Origin: Chungangia koreensis
GTDB lineage: Bacteria > Bacillota > Bacilli > Bacillales_A > Planococcaceae
NCBI RefSeq assembly: GCF_042651785.1
Contig: NZ_JBHSEC010000019.1
Coordinates: forward strand, 558,001-622,000
Direction: 5' to 3'
DNA: 64,000 nt
Position 1 is the first letter of the stretch, and the number at the start of each line of letters is the position of its first letter. This document shows, in pieces, positions 34,802 through 43,180 of this stretch. The position numbers were made by a program, and so were the translations under genes. The notes below the pieces were generated by a model. The model searched no databases. It was not told where the DNA came from and saw only the letters and a program-made list of their open reading frames with translations.

Positions 34802-35799
34802 TGCACCAGCCTAAACGTTTCAAAAAGATTAGTGGAATTGAAATACCGATCCATGAATATGCAGAAGAAATACGAAGCGGGTCCAGATTGCATTTATCGA
34901 AAGCTATCACACTTATTGAAAGTATGAACCGTGATCGGCAGGAAGTAGGTCAGGAATTACTTCAACTGCTATTACCTGTTACAGGACGTAGTATTCGAAT
35001 CGGCATTACAGGGGTGCCTGGAGCTGGTAAAAGTACATTCATCGAAACTTTCGGAATGATGCTATGTGAAAAAGGGCATCGGGTCGCGGTTCTTGCCGTC
35101 GATCCGAGTTCTTCCATTTCCGGTGGCAGTATTTTGGGCGATAAAACAAGGATGCAGGACTTGTCCAGACATCCTAATGCCTTTATCCGGCCATCCCCTT
35201 CAGCTGGTACACTTGGCGGAGTTCATCGTAAAACGAGGGAAACGATGCTGTTATGCGAAGCAGCTGGATATGACGTAATCCTCATCGAAACTGTCGGTGT
35301 AGGTCAAAGCGAAACCATCGTACGTGGCATGGTGGACTATTTTCTTCTACTTGTCCTGACAGGTGCAGGTGACGAATTGCAAAGTATGAAGAAGGGCATT
35401 ATGGAATTGACGGATGCCATTGTGGTGAATAAGGCTGATGGGGACAATGAAAAACTGGCAAAGAAAACAGTCCGAGAATATAAACAAATCCTTCACTTCC
35501 TACAACCGGCTACGCCAAAATGGACAACTTCAGCCTTTGCGGTATCCTCTTTGAAAAATATTGGATTGGACCATGTTTGGAAAGACATAAGTGAATTCCA
35601 GAATCAGATGAAAGAATCAGGTTATTTCGACGAAAGGCGTAAATTGCAGACGAAAGATTGGTTCAGGGCTATGATCACTGATCGATTGATCGATGAATTT
35701 TTTTCTCAAAAGAGGAAAAACGCTTATGATCTGGAAAGTCAGTTAGTACAAGGGGAACTAACTGTTTCCCAGGCAGTGGACAAACTGTTCAAATCTTGA
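34801..35799 (+). CDS. meaB: Methylmalonyl-CoA mutase chaperone GTPase MeaB
   Basis: A G3E-family P-loop GTPase (ArgK/MeaB) that loads and protects cobalamin in the mutase. The product is about 332 residues with Walker A GVPGAGKST (about 71-79), the conserved DPSSSISGGSILGDKTRM switch region, ETVGVGQSE and NKADG (guanine specificity). The ATG at 34801 shares its A with the mutB TGA, so translation is coupled. Placement beside mutAB supports mutase assignment over arginine kinase, an old misannotation of this family. Confidence 0.93.
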   Translation: MHQPKRFKKISGIEIPIHEYAEEIRSGSRLHLSKAITLIESMNRDRQEVGQELLQLLLPVTGRSIRIGITGVPGAGKSTFIETFGMMLCEKGHRVAVLAVDPSSSISGGSILGDKTRMQDLSRHPNAFIRPSPSAGTLGGVHRKTRETMLLCEAAGYDVILIETVGVGQSETIVRGMVDYFLLLVLTGAGDELQSMKKGIMELTDAIVVNKADGDNEKLAKKTVREYKQILHFLQPATPKWTTSAFAVSSLKNIGLDHVWKDISEFQNQMKESGYFDERRKLQTKDWFRAMITDRLIDEFFSQKRKNAYDLESQLVQGELTVSQAVDKLFKS

Positions 35800-35809
35800 A
35801 ACAAGGTCT

Positions 35810-35838
35810 TTGCAGCTATCTTTTATTCCTGCTATTAT
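35810..35838 (+). promoter_or_regulatory. Sigma-A promoter of brxB
   Basis: TTGCAG (35810-35815), 17-base spacer, TATTAT (35833-35838), about 34 bases before the brxB start. Confidence 0.65.
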
Positions 35839-35871
35839 AGGGGTAGAAATGAGAAGGAGATGCAGTATACC

Positions 35872-36318
35872 ATGAATTTTAATATGGATTATGACTTACT
35901 ATATCAAGAAACAGTCAATCGTTCCCGCAGCGAAATCGAAGCGAGCGGATATGAACAATTAAAGACTCCTGAAGAAGTGGAAGAAGCATTTGCAAGTAAA
36001 GGTACAACACTCGTAATGATCAATTCGGTTTGTGGTTGTGCCGGCGGTATTGCTCGTCCAGCTGCAGCGCATGCTGTACATTATGACAAACGCCCAGATC
36101 GTTTGGTAACTGTTTTTGCCGGACAAGATAAGGAAGCGACGGCACAAGCAAGAGCATTATTTGGCGAAGATCATCTTCCTTCATCCCCATCGTTCGTTCT
36201 TTTAAAGGATGGCCAAGTAGTAGCTGAACTTGGCAGACACGAAATTGAGGGACATGATCCAATGTCAGTTGTAACAAACCTCCAAGCACAATTCGAGGAA
36301 TTTTGTGAAGAAGTATAA
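35872..36318 (+). CDS. brxB: Bacilliredoxin BrxB (YqiW)
   Basis: A thiol-disulfide protein that removes bacillithiol from S-bacillithiolated proteins after oxidative stress. The product is about 148 residues in the DUF1094/YphP-YqiW family, with the CGC active site in NSVCGCAGGIARPAA (Cys54 and Cys56). The ATG at 35872 (MNFNMDY...) is preferred to an ATG four codons upstream, because the GAAGGAG ribosome site touches the latter. It has its own promoter and is not part of the mutase operon. Confidence 0.94.
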   Translation: MNFNMDYDLLYQETVNRSRSEIEASGYEQLKTPEEVEEAFASKGTTLVMINSVCGCAGGIARPAAAHAVHYDKRPDRLVTVFAGQDKEATAQARALFGEDHLPSSPSFVLLKDGQVVAELGRHEIEGHDPMSVVTNLQAQFEEFCEEV

Positions 36319-36381
36319 TGATAGAGACAAAAGGGTGCGTTCAATCGTATCCTTTTTTTCATGAAAGGGGTTCCATCTTCC

Positions 36382-37344
36382 GTGAAGCTTAGACGCTATT
36401 CAATCGGATATCGTACATTAAAAACGGCAATCGGCGCGGCTGCAGCCATCTGGATTGCTCAATCCATCGGGTTGAATTCGTACGCCTCAGCTGCAATTCT
36501 GACCGTTCTTTGTATTCAACCAACAAAGAGAAAATCTGTGAGAGCAATTCTTTCCAGGATTGTCGCCACATTGATTGGTTTAGTATTTGCTGTTGTCTTT
36601 TTTGAAGGGATTTCATACAATCCAGGTATTTTTGCCATTATGATTCTCTTATTTCTCCCAACATTGGTTTCACTTCGATTCCAAGACGGCTTTGTCTCTA
36701 GTGTCGTTATTCTGCTTCATATTTATTCGCAGAAAAATTTCACGTTTGAATTATTAATAAATGAGTTATTGTTGATGTTAATCGGTTTTGGTACGGCTTT
36801 CATCGTTAACTTTTACATGCCTGACATTAGTCGGAAACTAAAAAGATACCAAGTCGAATTGGAGACCCTTTACTCGAAAATATTCAAGGAAATCGCCAAC
36901 TATTTACGGAATGGGGATTTGGAGTGGGGTGGGAAGGAATTAACAGAAGCGGCTGCCATATTAGGAAAAGGGAAAGCACTTGCTTATCAAGACGTTGAGA
37001 ACCATTTAACAAGACATGAAAACGAATATTATTCGTATTTTGATATGAGGGAAGAGCAATTTGAAATTATCGAACGTGTACTTCCAAAGATTACAGCCAT
37101 TCCAATGGTACTTTCACATTCCCATATAATCGCTGATTTCATGGACGAACTTGCAGAAAATGTACATCCAGGTAATACGGCTAAAAGGTATATTTCCAAG
37201 TTGGAAGGTGTAAAGGAAGAGTTTGCAGATCTCCCTTTGCCTCATTCCCATGAAATGTTCAAAGCTATGGCTTCGCTCTTTCAATTCATCGAAGAAATGG
37301 AACATTATTTGGAGATAAAATCGAAGTTTAAAGGGATGAAATAA
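36382..37344 (+). CDS. yqjA: YqjA-like aromatic acid exporter family membrane protein
   Basis: A putative aromatic-acid exporter. The product is about 320 residues with four or five hydrophobic helices in the first 150 residues (AIGAAAAIWIAQSIG; AILTVLCIQPTKRKSVRAILSRIVATLIGLVFAVVFF) and a charged helical cytoplasmic C-terminal half, the ArAE/DUF939-type layout. The GTG at 36382 is chosen because AAGGGG lies 11 bases upstream and it matches the family start (MKLRRYS); an ATG seven codons earlier overlaps the terminator of brxB. Substrate is unknown. Confidence 0.82.
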   Translation: MKLRRYSIGYRTLKTAIGAAAAIWIAQSIGLNSYASAAILTVLCIQPTKRKSVRAILSRIVATLIGLVFAVVFFEGISYNPGIFAIMILLFLPTLVSLRFQDGFVSSVVILLHIYSQKNFTFELLINELLLMLIGFGTAFIVNFYMPDISRKLKRYQVELETLYSKIFKEIANYLRNGDLEWGGKELTEAAAILGKGKALAYQDVENHLTRHENEYYSYFDMREEQFEIIERVLPKITAIPMVLSHSHIIADFMDELAENVHPGNTAKRYISKLEGVKEEFADLPLPHSHEMFKAMASLFQFIEEMEHYLEIKSKFKGMK

Positions 37345-37352
37345 TGGAATAA

Positions 37353-37382
37353 CAAAAAATCAGCCGGTTATTACCGGCTGAT
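37353..37382 (-). terminator. prli42-like gene terminator
   Basis: The perfect palindrome ATCAGCCGGTTA/TTACCGGCTGAT is preceded on the + strand by six A, giving a U run for the minus-strand transcript. It also lies just after the yqjA-like stop. Confidence 0.85.
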
Positions 37383-37392
37383 GCTGTTTATA

Positions 37393-37488
37393 TTAGAAGA
37401 ACATGCTGAGGCCCATCATTACAGAAGATAAGACCATTGCACCAATCATCGCATAGACGACGAACTTTCTGAATTTAGGATTACTCAT
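37393..37488 (-). CDS. prli42: Prli42-like stressosome-associated miniprotein
   Basis: A 31-residue open frame, MSNPKFRKFVVYAMIGAM followed by a hydrophobic tail ending SMFF. It has a basic N-terminus (KFRK) and a single transmembrane helix (about 9-30). Length, basic lead and the VVYxM...S...GLSMF pattern match my memory of Prli42, the miniprotein that tethers the stressosome to the membrane in Listeria and has orthologues in Bacillales. AAAGGAGAG stands eight bases upstream of the ATG, and a perfect terminator follows on the same strand, so this is a self-contained gene. A search against Prli42 would settle it. Confidence 0.78.
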   Translation of the reverse strand: MSNPKFRKFVVYAMIGAMVLSSVMMGLSMFF

Positions 37489-37591
37489 TTTCCGACTCTC
37501 CTTTAATCTATGTATTCATTATTATAACAAGTAGAGATTTATAGGACAAATAGGTAAAATGGATATAGACGAAGCAAAGGGGATGTTGCAT

Positions 37592-38002
37592 TTGGAAAAA
37601 GTCGACCATATCGGAATCGCGGTAAAAGACTTGGACAAGTCGATACCTTATTATACGGACATATTAGGTCTTCCATTACTGAAAATTGAAGAGGTAGAAT
37701 CGGAAAAAGTTCGGGTTGCGTTTATCGATGCAGGAAATATAAAAATTGAACTTCTGACGTCTATGGATGAAACGAGTGCCATACATGGATTCCTCTTAAA
37801 ACGGGGAGAGGGAATCCACCATATCGCCTTTGGTGTCAAAGGAATAGAGGAAAGGCTGGCGGAGCTGAAAGAAAAAGGAGTTCAACTCATAAATGAACAA
37901 CCGAAAATCGGTGCTGGAGGGGCGGAAGTAGCATTTCTTCACCCGAAGTCATCTTATGGCGTACTGATGGAACTATGCGATAAAAGCAAAACTGAGGGGT
38001 GA
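37592..38002 (+). CDS. mce: Methylmalonyl-CoA epimerase
   Basis: Interconverts (S)- and (R)-methylmalonyl-CoA, linking propionyl-CoA carboxylase to the mutase. The product is about 136 residues of the VOC superfamily with the start VDHIGIAVKDLDKSIPYY (metal His), GEGIHHIAFGV (second His) and LMELC (metal Glu). The TTG at 37592 follows AAAGGGG by eight bases and aligns with the usual family N-terminus; an ATG 11 codons earlier lacks a ribosome site. It precedes the carboxylase gene by five bases. B. subtilis equivalent: yqjC. Confidence 0.92.
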   Translation: MEKVDHIGIAVKDLDKSIPYYTDILGLPLLKIEEVESEKVRVAFIDAGNIKIELLTSMDETSAIHGFLLKRGEGIHHIAFGVKGIEERLAELKEKGVQLINEQPKIGAGGAEVAFLHPKSSYGVLMELCDKSKTEG

Positions 38003-38007
38003 ATGTA

Positions 38008-39555
38008 GTGGATATTTACGATAAAATCAATGAACTTTACGATAAGAAGAGACAGATTGAATTAGGTGGCGGGGACGATAAAATCGCCAAACAACATGAA
38101 AAAGGTAAACTGACTGCGAGGGAACGTATTGAGTTGTTATTAGATGAAGGAACTTTTGTTGAACTCAATCCGTTTGTCCAGCACCGAACACGTGACTTTG
38201 GAATGGATCAACAGGCCGGACCCGGCGATGGTGTAGTGACTGGATACGGAAAGGTAAACGGCCGACCTGTCTATTTATTCTCACAAGACTTTACGGTCTT
38301 TGGCGGTGCTCTTGGAGAGATGCATGCGATGAAAATTGCAAATGTCATGGATTTGGCTGCGAAAAATGGGGCACCGTTCATCGGGTTGAATGATTCGGGT
38401 GGCGCCAGAATCCAAGAAGGCGTAGTATCGCTTGACGGCTATGGACATATCTTCTATCGGAATGCAATTTACTCCGGCGTAATCCCACAAATATCAGTCA
38501 TTATGGGACCTTCAGCGGGGGGCGCAGTTTATTCGCCTGCCATTACGGATTTCGTATTCATGGTGGATAATACGAGTCAAATGTTCATCACAGGTCCGAA
38601 AGTGATTGAAACGGTAACAGGAGAGAAAATCTCTTCCGAAGATCTTGGTGGTTCTAAAGTACATAATACAATTAGCGGAAATGCTCATTTCCGAGGTGCG
38701 ACAGAGAAAGAAGTGCTGGAGGAAGTACGTAAGCTTCTAAGCTATCTACCGCAAAATAATGAGGAAAAACCACCGCTTGCTGAAGTGGGGCAAAGTGATG
38801 ATTTGCGGCCAGACCTAACGGATATCGTACCTTCCGATGCAGTCCGGCCTTATGATGTACGTAAAGTGGTGGAGCAAGTAGTAGATAGCGGGTCATTCAT
38901 GGAAGTGCATTCAGAGTTTGCCCGGAATATCGTCATAGGTCTTGCGAGGATCAAAGGTGAAGTGGTCGGTCTTGTTTGCAATCAGCCCAAGGTGATGGCA
39001 GGAGGTTTGGACATCGATTCTTCTGACAAAGCTGCAAGATTCATTCGTTTCTGTGATTCCTTCAATATCCCGCTGATTACCTTCGAGGATGTCACAGGTT
39101 TCTTCCCGGGCATTAAGCAAGAACACGGTGGAATTATTCGCCACGGTGCGAAAATACTTTATGCTTATTCCGAAGCTACAGTTCCGAAAATGACAGTGAT
39201 CCTTCGAAAAGCATATGGCGGGGCATATGTGGCACTTAACTCTAAATCGATTGGTGCCGATATTGTATTTGCATGGCCAAATGCTGAAATAGCTGTAATG
39301 GGCCCTCAAGGAGCCGCAAATATCATCTTTGCAAGAGAGATTTCGAATAGCAGTGATCCGGAGGCAGTCCGAGCGGCTAAAATAGATGAATATCGTAACA
39401 AATTTGCGAATCCGTATGTTGCTGCGGCTCATGGTATGGTCGATGATGTCATTGATCCAAGAGAGACTCGCATTAAGCTCATTCAGGCATTGGAAATGAT
39501 GCGCAATAAGAAAGAAACAAGACCTTCAAAAAAGCACGGCAATATACCACTATAA
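38008..39555 (+). CDS. pccB: Propionyl-CoA carboxylase beta subunit (YqjD type)
   Basis: A carboxyltransferase that moves CO2 from biotin to propionyl-CoA. The product is 515 residues with crotonase-like N- and C-halves: QDFTVFGGALGEMHAMKI, NDSGGARIQEGVVSL, MGPSAGGAVYSPA (oxyanion hole) and the C-half MTVILRKAYGGAYVALNSK and WPNAEIAVMGPQGAANI. The GTG at 38008 follows GAGGGG. No alpha (biotin carboxylase) subunit lies next to it, so it must borrow one from elsewhere, possibly accBC. It is paired with mce, giving the propionyl-CoA to methylmalonyl-CoA step. Confidence 0.93.
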   Translation: MDIYDKINELYDKKRQIELGGGDDKIAKQHEKGKLTARERIELLLDEGTFVELNPFVQHRTRDFGMDQQAGPGDGVVTGYGKVNGRPVYLFSQDFTVFGGALGEMHAMKIANVMDLAAKNGAPFIGLNDSGGARIQEGVVSLDGYGHIFYRNAIYSGVIPQISVIMGPSAGGAVYSPAITDFVFMVDNTSQMFITGPKVIETVTGEKISSEDLGGSKVHNTISGNAHFRGATEKEVLEEVRKLLSYLPQNNEEKPPLAEVGQSDDLRPDLTDIVPSDAVRPYDVRKVVEQVVDSGSFMEVHSEFARNIVIGLARIKGEVVGLVCNQPKVMAGGLDIDSSDKAARFIRFCDSFNIPLITFEDVTGFFPGIKQEHGGIIRHGAKILYAYSEATVPKMTVILRKAYGGAYVALNSKSIGADIVFAWPNAEIAVMGPQGAANIIFAREISNSSDPEAVRAAKIDEYRNKFANPYVAAAHGMVDDVIDPRETRIKLIQALEMMRNKKETRPSKKHGNIPL

Positions 39556-39569
39556 AGGAGTTTTTCAAC

Positions 39570-40685
39570 ATGGCAAACGAACGCTTAATCAATGAATTTA
39601 TGGAGTTAGTAAAAATCGATTCCGAAACAAAGAATGAGCAAGAGATTGCTCCTATTTTAAAACAGAAGATGGAAGAGCTTGGTTTTGATGTGGTTGAAGA
39701 TGACTCCGCGGTAAGAAGCGGCCACGGGGCAGGCAATTTGATCGCTACGTTGAAAGGTAGTCTGGATGTTGAGCCTGTTTATTTCACATGCCATATGGAT
39801 ACAGTCGTTCCCGGATTGGGCATTAAACCTGAACTGCGCGAGGATGGGTACATTTATTCTGATGGTACAACAATCTTAGGGGCGGACGATAAAGCAGGAA
39901 TCGCTGCATTGTTTGAAATGGTCCGTGTTCTGAAGGAAGAAAACATTGCACATGGGGATATCCAATTCGTTATTACTGCAGGTGAAGAAAGTGGACTGGC
40001 AGGAGCGAAAGAAATAGATCAAAGCTTGTTAAAGGCTAAATTCGGTTATGCAGTGGATAGTGATGGGAAAGTCGGCGGAATCGTTACAGCCGCTCCGTAC
40101 CAAGCGAAATTGACAACCATTATACGTGGAAAGACGGCTCATGCCGGGGTAGCACCCGAAAAAGGCATTTCAGCTATTACACTTGCTGCAAAATCCATTT
40201 CAAGGATGAAATTAGGCCGAATCGATTCTGAAACGACAGCGAATATCGGACGCTTCGAAGGCGGACGCGCAACGAACATCGTATGTGATGAAGTTTATAT
40301 CCTTTCTGAGGCACGCTCCATTCATCCTGATAAATTGAATGAGCAAACAAAGCATATGGTTGAAACTTTTGCACAGACCGCGAAGGAACTGGGCGGAAGC
40401 GCTGAGACGGATGTCAAAATCATGTATCCAGGGTTTAGTTTCGATGGGGAAGACAAAGTCGTCAAGATTGCCCAAGCCGCTGCAGAAAAGATTGGACGCG
40501 AACCAAAGCTTATGACAAGTGGCGGCGGCAGTGATGCGAACATTATTAACGGGTTAGGCATTCCTACCGTCACTCTATCAGTCGGTTATGAAGAAATCCA
40601 TACAACGAATGAGCGTATGCCAGTGGAAGAGTTAGAGAAGCTAGCTGAGTGGCTCGTGGAAATCGTGAAGGAATCAGCGAAATAA
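39570..40685 (+). CDS. yqjE: M20 family tripeptidase-like metallopeptidase (YqjE/PepT-like)
   Basis: A zinc exopeptidase of the M20 PepT-like group. The 371 residues have metal and catalytic motifs HMDTVVPG (about 72-79), GADDKAG (bridging Asp), TAGEESGLAG (catalytic Glu and metal Glu) and the C-terminal GGGSDANI region with a late His (TTNERM preceded by IHT). A dimerisation insert occupies about 180-290. An AAAGGAG ribosome site is 14 bases after pccB, and the CheW-like gene follows by 18 bases. Substrate is not certain. Confidence 0.87.
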   Translation: MANERLINEFMELVKIDSETKNEQEIAPILKQKMEELGFDVVEDDSAVRSGHGAGNLIATLKGSLDVEPVYFTCHMDTVVPGLGIKPELREDGYIYSDGTTILGADDKAGIAALFEMVRVLKEENIAHGDIQFVITAGEESGLAGAKEIDQSLLKAKFGYAVDSDGKVGGIVTAAPYQAKLTTIIRGKTAHAGVAPEKGISAITLAAKSISRMKLGRIDSETTANIGRFEGGRATNIVCDEVYILSEARSIHPDKLNEQTKHMVETFAQTAKELGGSAETDVKIMYPGFSFDGEDKVVKIAQAAAEKIGREPKLMTSGGGSDANIINGLGIPTVTLSVGYEEIHTTNERMPVEELEKLAEWLVEIVKESAK

Positions 40686-40703
40686 GATCCGGGGGAAAAC
40701 AGA

Positions 40704-41171
40704 ATGTCAAATGTTAAAGCAGTCATTGTCCGTTCTGGCAATGAAGAATACGCATTACCAGTAGAAAACGTGATATCAATCGAGAAACTTGAATCTATTA
40801 ATCCGATTCCTCATTTACCGGACTATATGCTTGGATTGATGAAAATCCGAGGTGAATTGGTACCTGTCTTGGATTTAGAACAAATCTTGTACAACAGAAA
40901 AGCCCCACAAAACGATGTTGTGCGGGTTGTCGTTGTCCAAACGGATTCCTTGAATATTGGACTATTGGTTTTAGATGCAAAAGAAATACTTGATTTACCT
41001 GAAGATACATTGAAGCAAATTGGCCTTTCCAATTATTCACGGACAAAATTCGTATCATCCGTCGCTAACTTGGAAAACCGGATGATTACCTTAATTGACC
41101 CAACCGTATTAGTCACAACATTAGAAGGTGTTAAAGAAATAAAAGAATATATGGATTCAGTAGAATCTTGA
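40704..41171 (+). CDS. CheW-like chemotaxis coupling protein
   Basis: The 155 residues form a single CheW domain: EEYALPVENVISIEKLESINPIPHLPDYMLGLMKIRGELVPVLDLEQIL is the classical CheW core, with the conserved RG and DL positions. It couples receptors to CheA in chemotaxis arrays. It lies outside any flagellar or che cluster, 18 bases after a peptidase gene and before a HIT-protein gene, with a terminator after it. Whether it is the only CheW in the genome or an orphan copy cannot be told from here. Confidence 0.88.
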   Translation: MSNVKAVIVRSGNEEYALPVENVISIEKLESINPIPHLPDYMLGLMKIRGELVPVLDLEQILYNRKAPQNDVVRVVVVQTDSLNIGLLVLDAKEILDLPEDTLKQIGLSNYSRTKFVSSVANLENRMITLIDPTVLVTTLEGVKEIKEYMDSVES

Positions 41172-41179
41172 TTGAATGA

Positions 41180-41207
41180 GGGCAGTCTATCACAGGCTGT
41201 CCTTTTT
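41180..41207 (+). terminator. Terminator after the CheW-like gene
   Basis: GGGCAGTC/GGCTGTCC stem with a 7-base loop and T5. Confidence 0.75.
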
Positions 41208-41223
41208 GGGGGAGGTAATATAT

Positions 41224-41709
41224 ATGAGAACCATCACGTTATCTAATGGACAAACTGTTGAAGTTGAATGCTTAAGTTGCGCACTTACAGGTGGGTTAAT
41301 CGAACCTGAGGGAGGAGTCATTGTTGAAACAGAGTACTTCCATGCACATCAGGATGTTGCTTATCCCATTAAGGGGCTGGTCATTTTAGCATCCAAGAGG
41401 CATTTTACTTGTCTGGATGAGATGACAGAATCAGAACGGATCGATTATATGGACATTCTTACGAAAATCCGGAAAGCACAACGTGAAGCATTGGGGATTG
41501 ACTATGTGTACTATTTCTATAACGAGGACACTACCCATCATTTTCACACTTGGATGGTGCCGCGATATAAGTGGATGAGCGAATTTGGACGTTCCGTTGA
41601 GTCGGTAAGACCTGTATTACTTCATGCGAGGAATAATATGAATCATGAACGAAATAAAAATGAAGTCCGTAGTGCAATAAAGGTATTAGCAGAAGCCTTA
41701 AGGAACTAA
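41224..41709 (+). CDS. HIT-family-like protein
   Basis: About 161 residues with the histidine-triad-like motif THHFHTWMVPR near residue 105-115 and the upstream segment YYFYNEDTTHH. HIT proteins hydrolyse or transfer nucleotides; the exact reaction here is unknown. The N-terminal CLSCALTGG with paired Cys may be a metal site. The ATG at 41224 lies ten bases after GGGAGG. It is a single gene bounded by terminators on both sides. Confidence 0.8.
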   Translation: MRTITLSNGQTVEVECLSCALTGGLIEPEGGVIVETEYFHAHQDVAYPIKGLVILASKRHFTCLDEMTESERIDYMDILTKIRKAQREALGIDYVYYFYNEDTTHHFHTWMVPRYKWMSEFGRSVESVRPVLLHARNNMNHERNKNEVRSAIKVLAEALRN

Positions 41710-41732
41710 GACGTGAAGAGTAATAATAACAA

Positions 41733-41770
41733 AAAGCAATTGATCGAATGAATCGGCCAATTGCTTTTCT
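41733..41770 (+). terminator. Terminator after the HIT gene
   Basis: AAAGCAATTG...CAATTGCTTT stem followed by TCTTATTT. Confidence 0.8.
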
Positions 41771-41874
41771 TATTTATTATATCGTTGTTCCACAAATCAC
41801 GTTTCGGGGACCTCTGTTTCATGTACCACTAACCTTATTCCACTTCTGAAAAGGAAATAGAAACACAGGTTTGG

Positions 41875-41880
41875 TATAAT
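41875..41880 (+). promoter_or_regulatory. Extended -10 promoter of dinB
   Basis: TGGTATAAT, an extended -10 (TGnTATAAT), about 30 bases before the start. No good -35 hexamer is visible. Confidence 0.5.
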
Positions 41881-41910
41881 GTTAATAACTAATTGTGCGG
41901 AGCGATGTCC

Positions 41911-43164
41911 ATGGAAGAACAACAGAAAAATAAGGCGCGTGTCATATTTCACTTGGATATGAACAGCTTTTTTGCTTCGGTGGAACAGGCATACAACCCA
42001 TCACTCAAAGGTAAACCGATAGCCGTGGCTGGTAATCCGAAGGAACGGAAAGGAATTTTAGTCACATGCTCATATGAAGCACGGGCAAAGGGAGTTTATA
42101 CAACGATGCCTGTGTGGGAGGCTAAAAGGAAGTGCCCGGATATCATTTTACTTCCACCAAATTTTGAACGTTACCGGATAGCTTCTCGGGCGATGTTCGA
42201 TATTTTGAGGACATATACCCCTTTAGTCGAGCCAGTGTCGATTGATGAGGGATATGTAGATGTCACGGAACTGCATGAGGAAAAAACCGCAGTGGAACTG
42301 GCAGTTGAAATACAGCAACGTGTTTTAACGGAATTGGATCTACCTTGCTCGATAGGAATTGCACCGAATAAATTCTTAGCTAAAACTGCTTCAGATATGA
42401 AAAAACCAATGGGCATTACGATTTTACGAAAACGAGATATACAAGAGAAGCTTTGGCCGAGAGAAATCATTGAAATGCATGGAATTGGGGAAAGTACTGC
42501 CGCTAAACTGAATAATTTAGGCATTACCACGATAGGCGATTTAGCAAAACAAACAGAATCGTTCATGAAAACAAATGTAGGGAAGTATGGGATTCGATTA
42601 TGGCAGCGGGCCAATGGGATAGATACGCGAGCAGTAGATCCACAATCCGTTTATGATACGAAGAGCGTCGGAAATTCCATGACTTTGCCTGCGGATGAGA
42701 CTGAGATGACCGAATTAGTGAGAAGCTTAAACAAGCTATCTGCGAAAGTTTCGGAGCGGCTTCATACGAAGCAACTTGCAGGTCCGACAGTGTCCATCCA
42801 AATTAGAGATTCAGATAGGAATAATTACTCACGGAGCAGAACATTGAGAAATGATGTTACAACTAAGGAAGAAATCTTTGAAGTAGCAGCAGAGCTTTTC
42901 CGAAAACATTGGAATGGAAACCCGGTACGTTTATTAGGTGTAACAGTCAGTAATGTTGTTGATCGTTCTGAGACCGTGGAACAGTTATCGATCTTTAATT
43001 TTGAAGAGCATATAAAAGATGAACCCATAATGGATTTAATGGGAAATCTAACTAAAAAATTCGGAAAAGAAGTAATCACTAGAGGTGTAAAGTTGAAAGG
43101 GAAACCGTCTAAAGGTTCCGAATCGAGCTTCAGTAAAGACTTCCTTGATGATACACGCGAATAG
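41911..43164 (+). CDS. dinB: DNA polymerase IV (Y family)
   Basis: An error-prone translesion polymerase. The product is about 417 residues: palm motifs FHLDMNSFFASVEQ and EPVSIDEGYVDVT hold the three catalytic acidic residues, the helix-hairpin-helix region is MHGIGESTAAKLNNLGITTIGDLA, and a little-finger domain follows. A beta-clamp-binding motif VEQLSIF lies near residue 355. GGAG stands about eight bases before the ATG at 41911; an ATG two codons upstream is the alternative. B. subtilis yqjH is in the same neighbourhood. Confidence 0.94.
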   Translation: MEEQQKNKARVIFHLDMNSFFASVEQAYNPSLKGKPIAVAGNPKERKGILVTCSYEARAKGVYTTMPVWEAKRKCPDIILLPPNFERYRIASRAMFDILRTYTPLVEPVSIDEGYVDVTELHEEKTAVELAVEIQQRVLTELDLPCSIGIAPNKFLAKTASDMKKPMGITILRKRDIQEKLWPREIIEMHGIGESTAAKLNNLGITTIGDLAKQTESFMKTNVGKYGIRLWQRANGIDTRAVDPQSVYDTKSVGNSMTLPADETEMTELVRSLNKLSAKVSERLHTKQLAGPTVSIQIRDSDRNNYSRSRTLRNDVTTKEEIFEVAAELFRKHWNGNPVRLLGVTVSNVVDRSETVEQLSIFNFEEHIKDEPIMDLMGNLTKKFGKEVITRGVKLKGKPSKGSESSFSKDFLDDTRE

Positions 43165-43180
43165 AGAAAGTAGGGACAGT

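Noticed and set aside
38911..39432. 173-codon minus-strand frame inside pccB
   Set aside because: Antisense shadow of a strongly conserved gene, Cys/Ile-rich without domain features.
41780..41830. LexA-like box GGGACCTCTGTTTC upstream of dinB
   Set aside because: Only about 6 of 10 informative positions match CGAACNNNNGTTCG and it lies far from the -10; too weak to claim SOS control.
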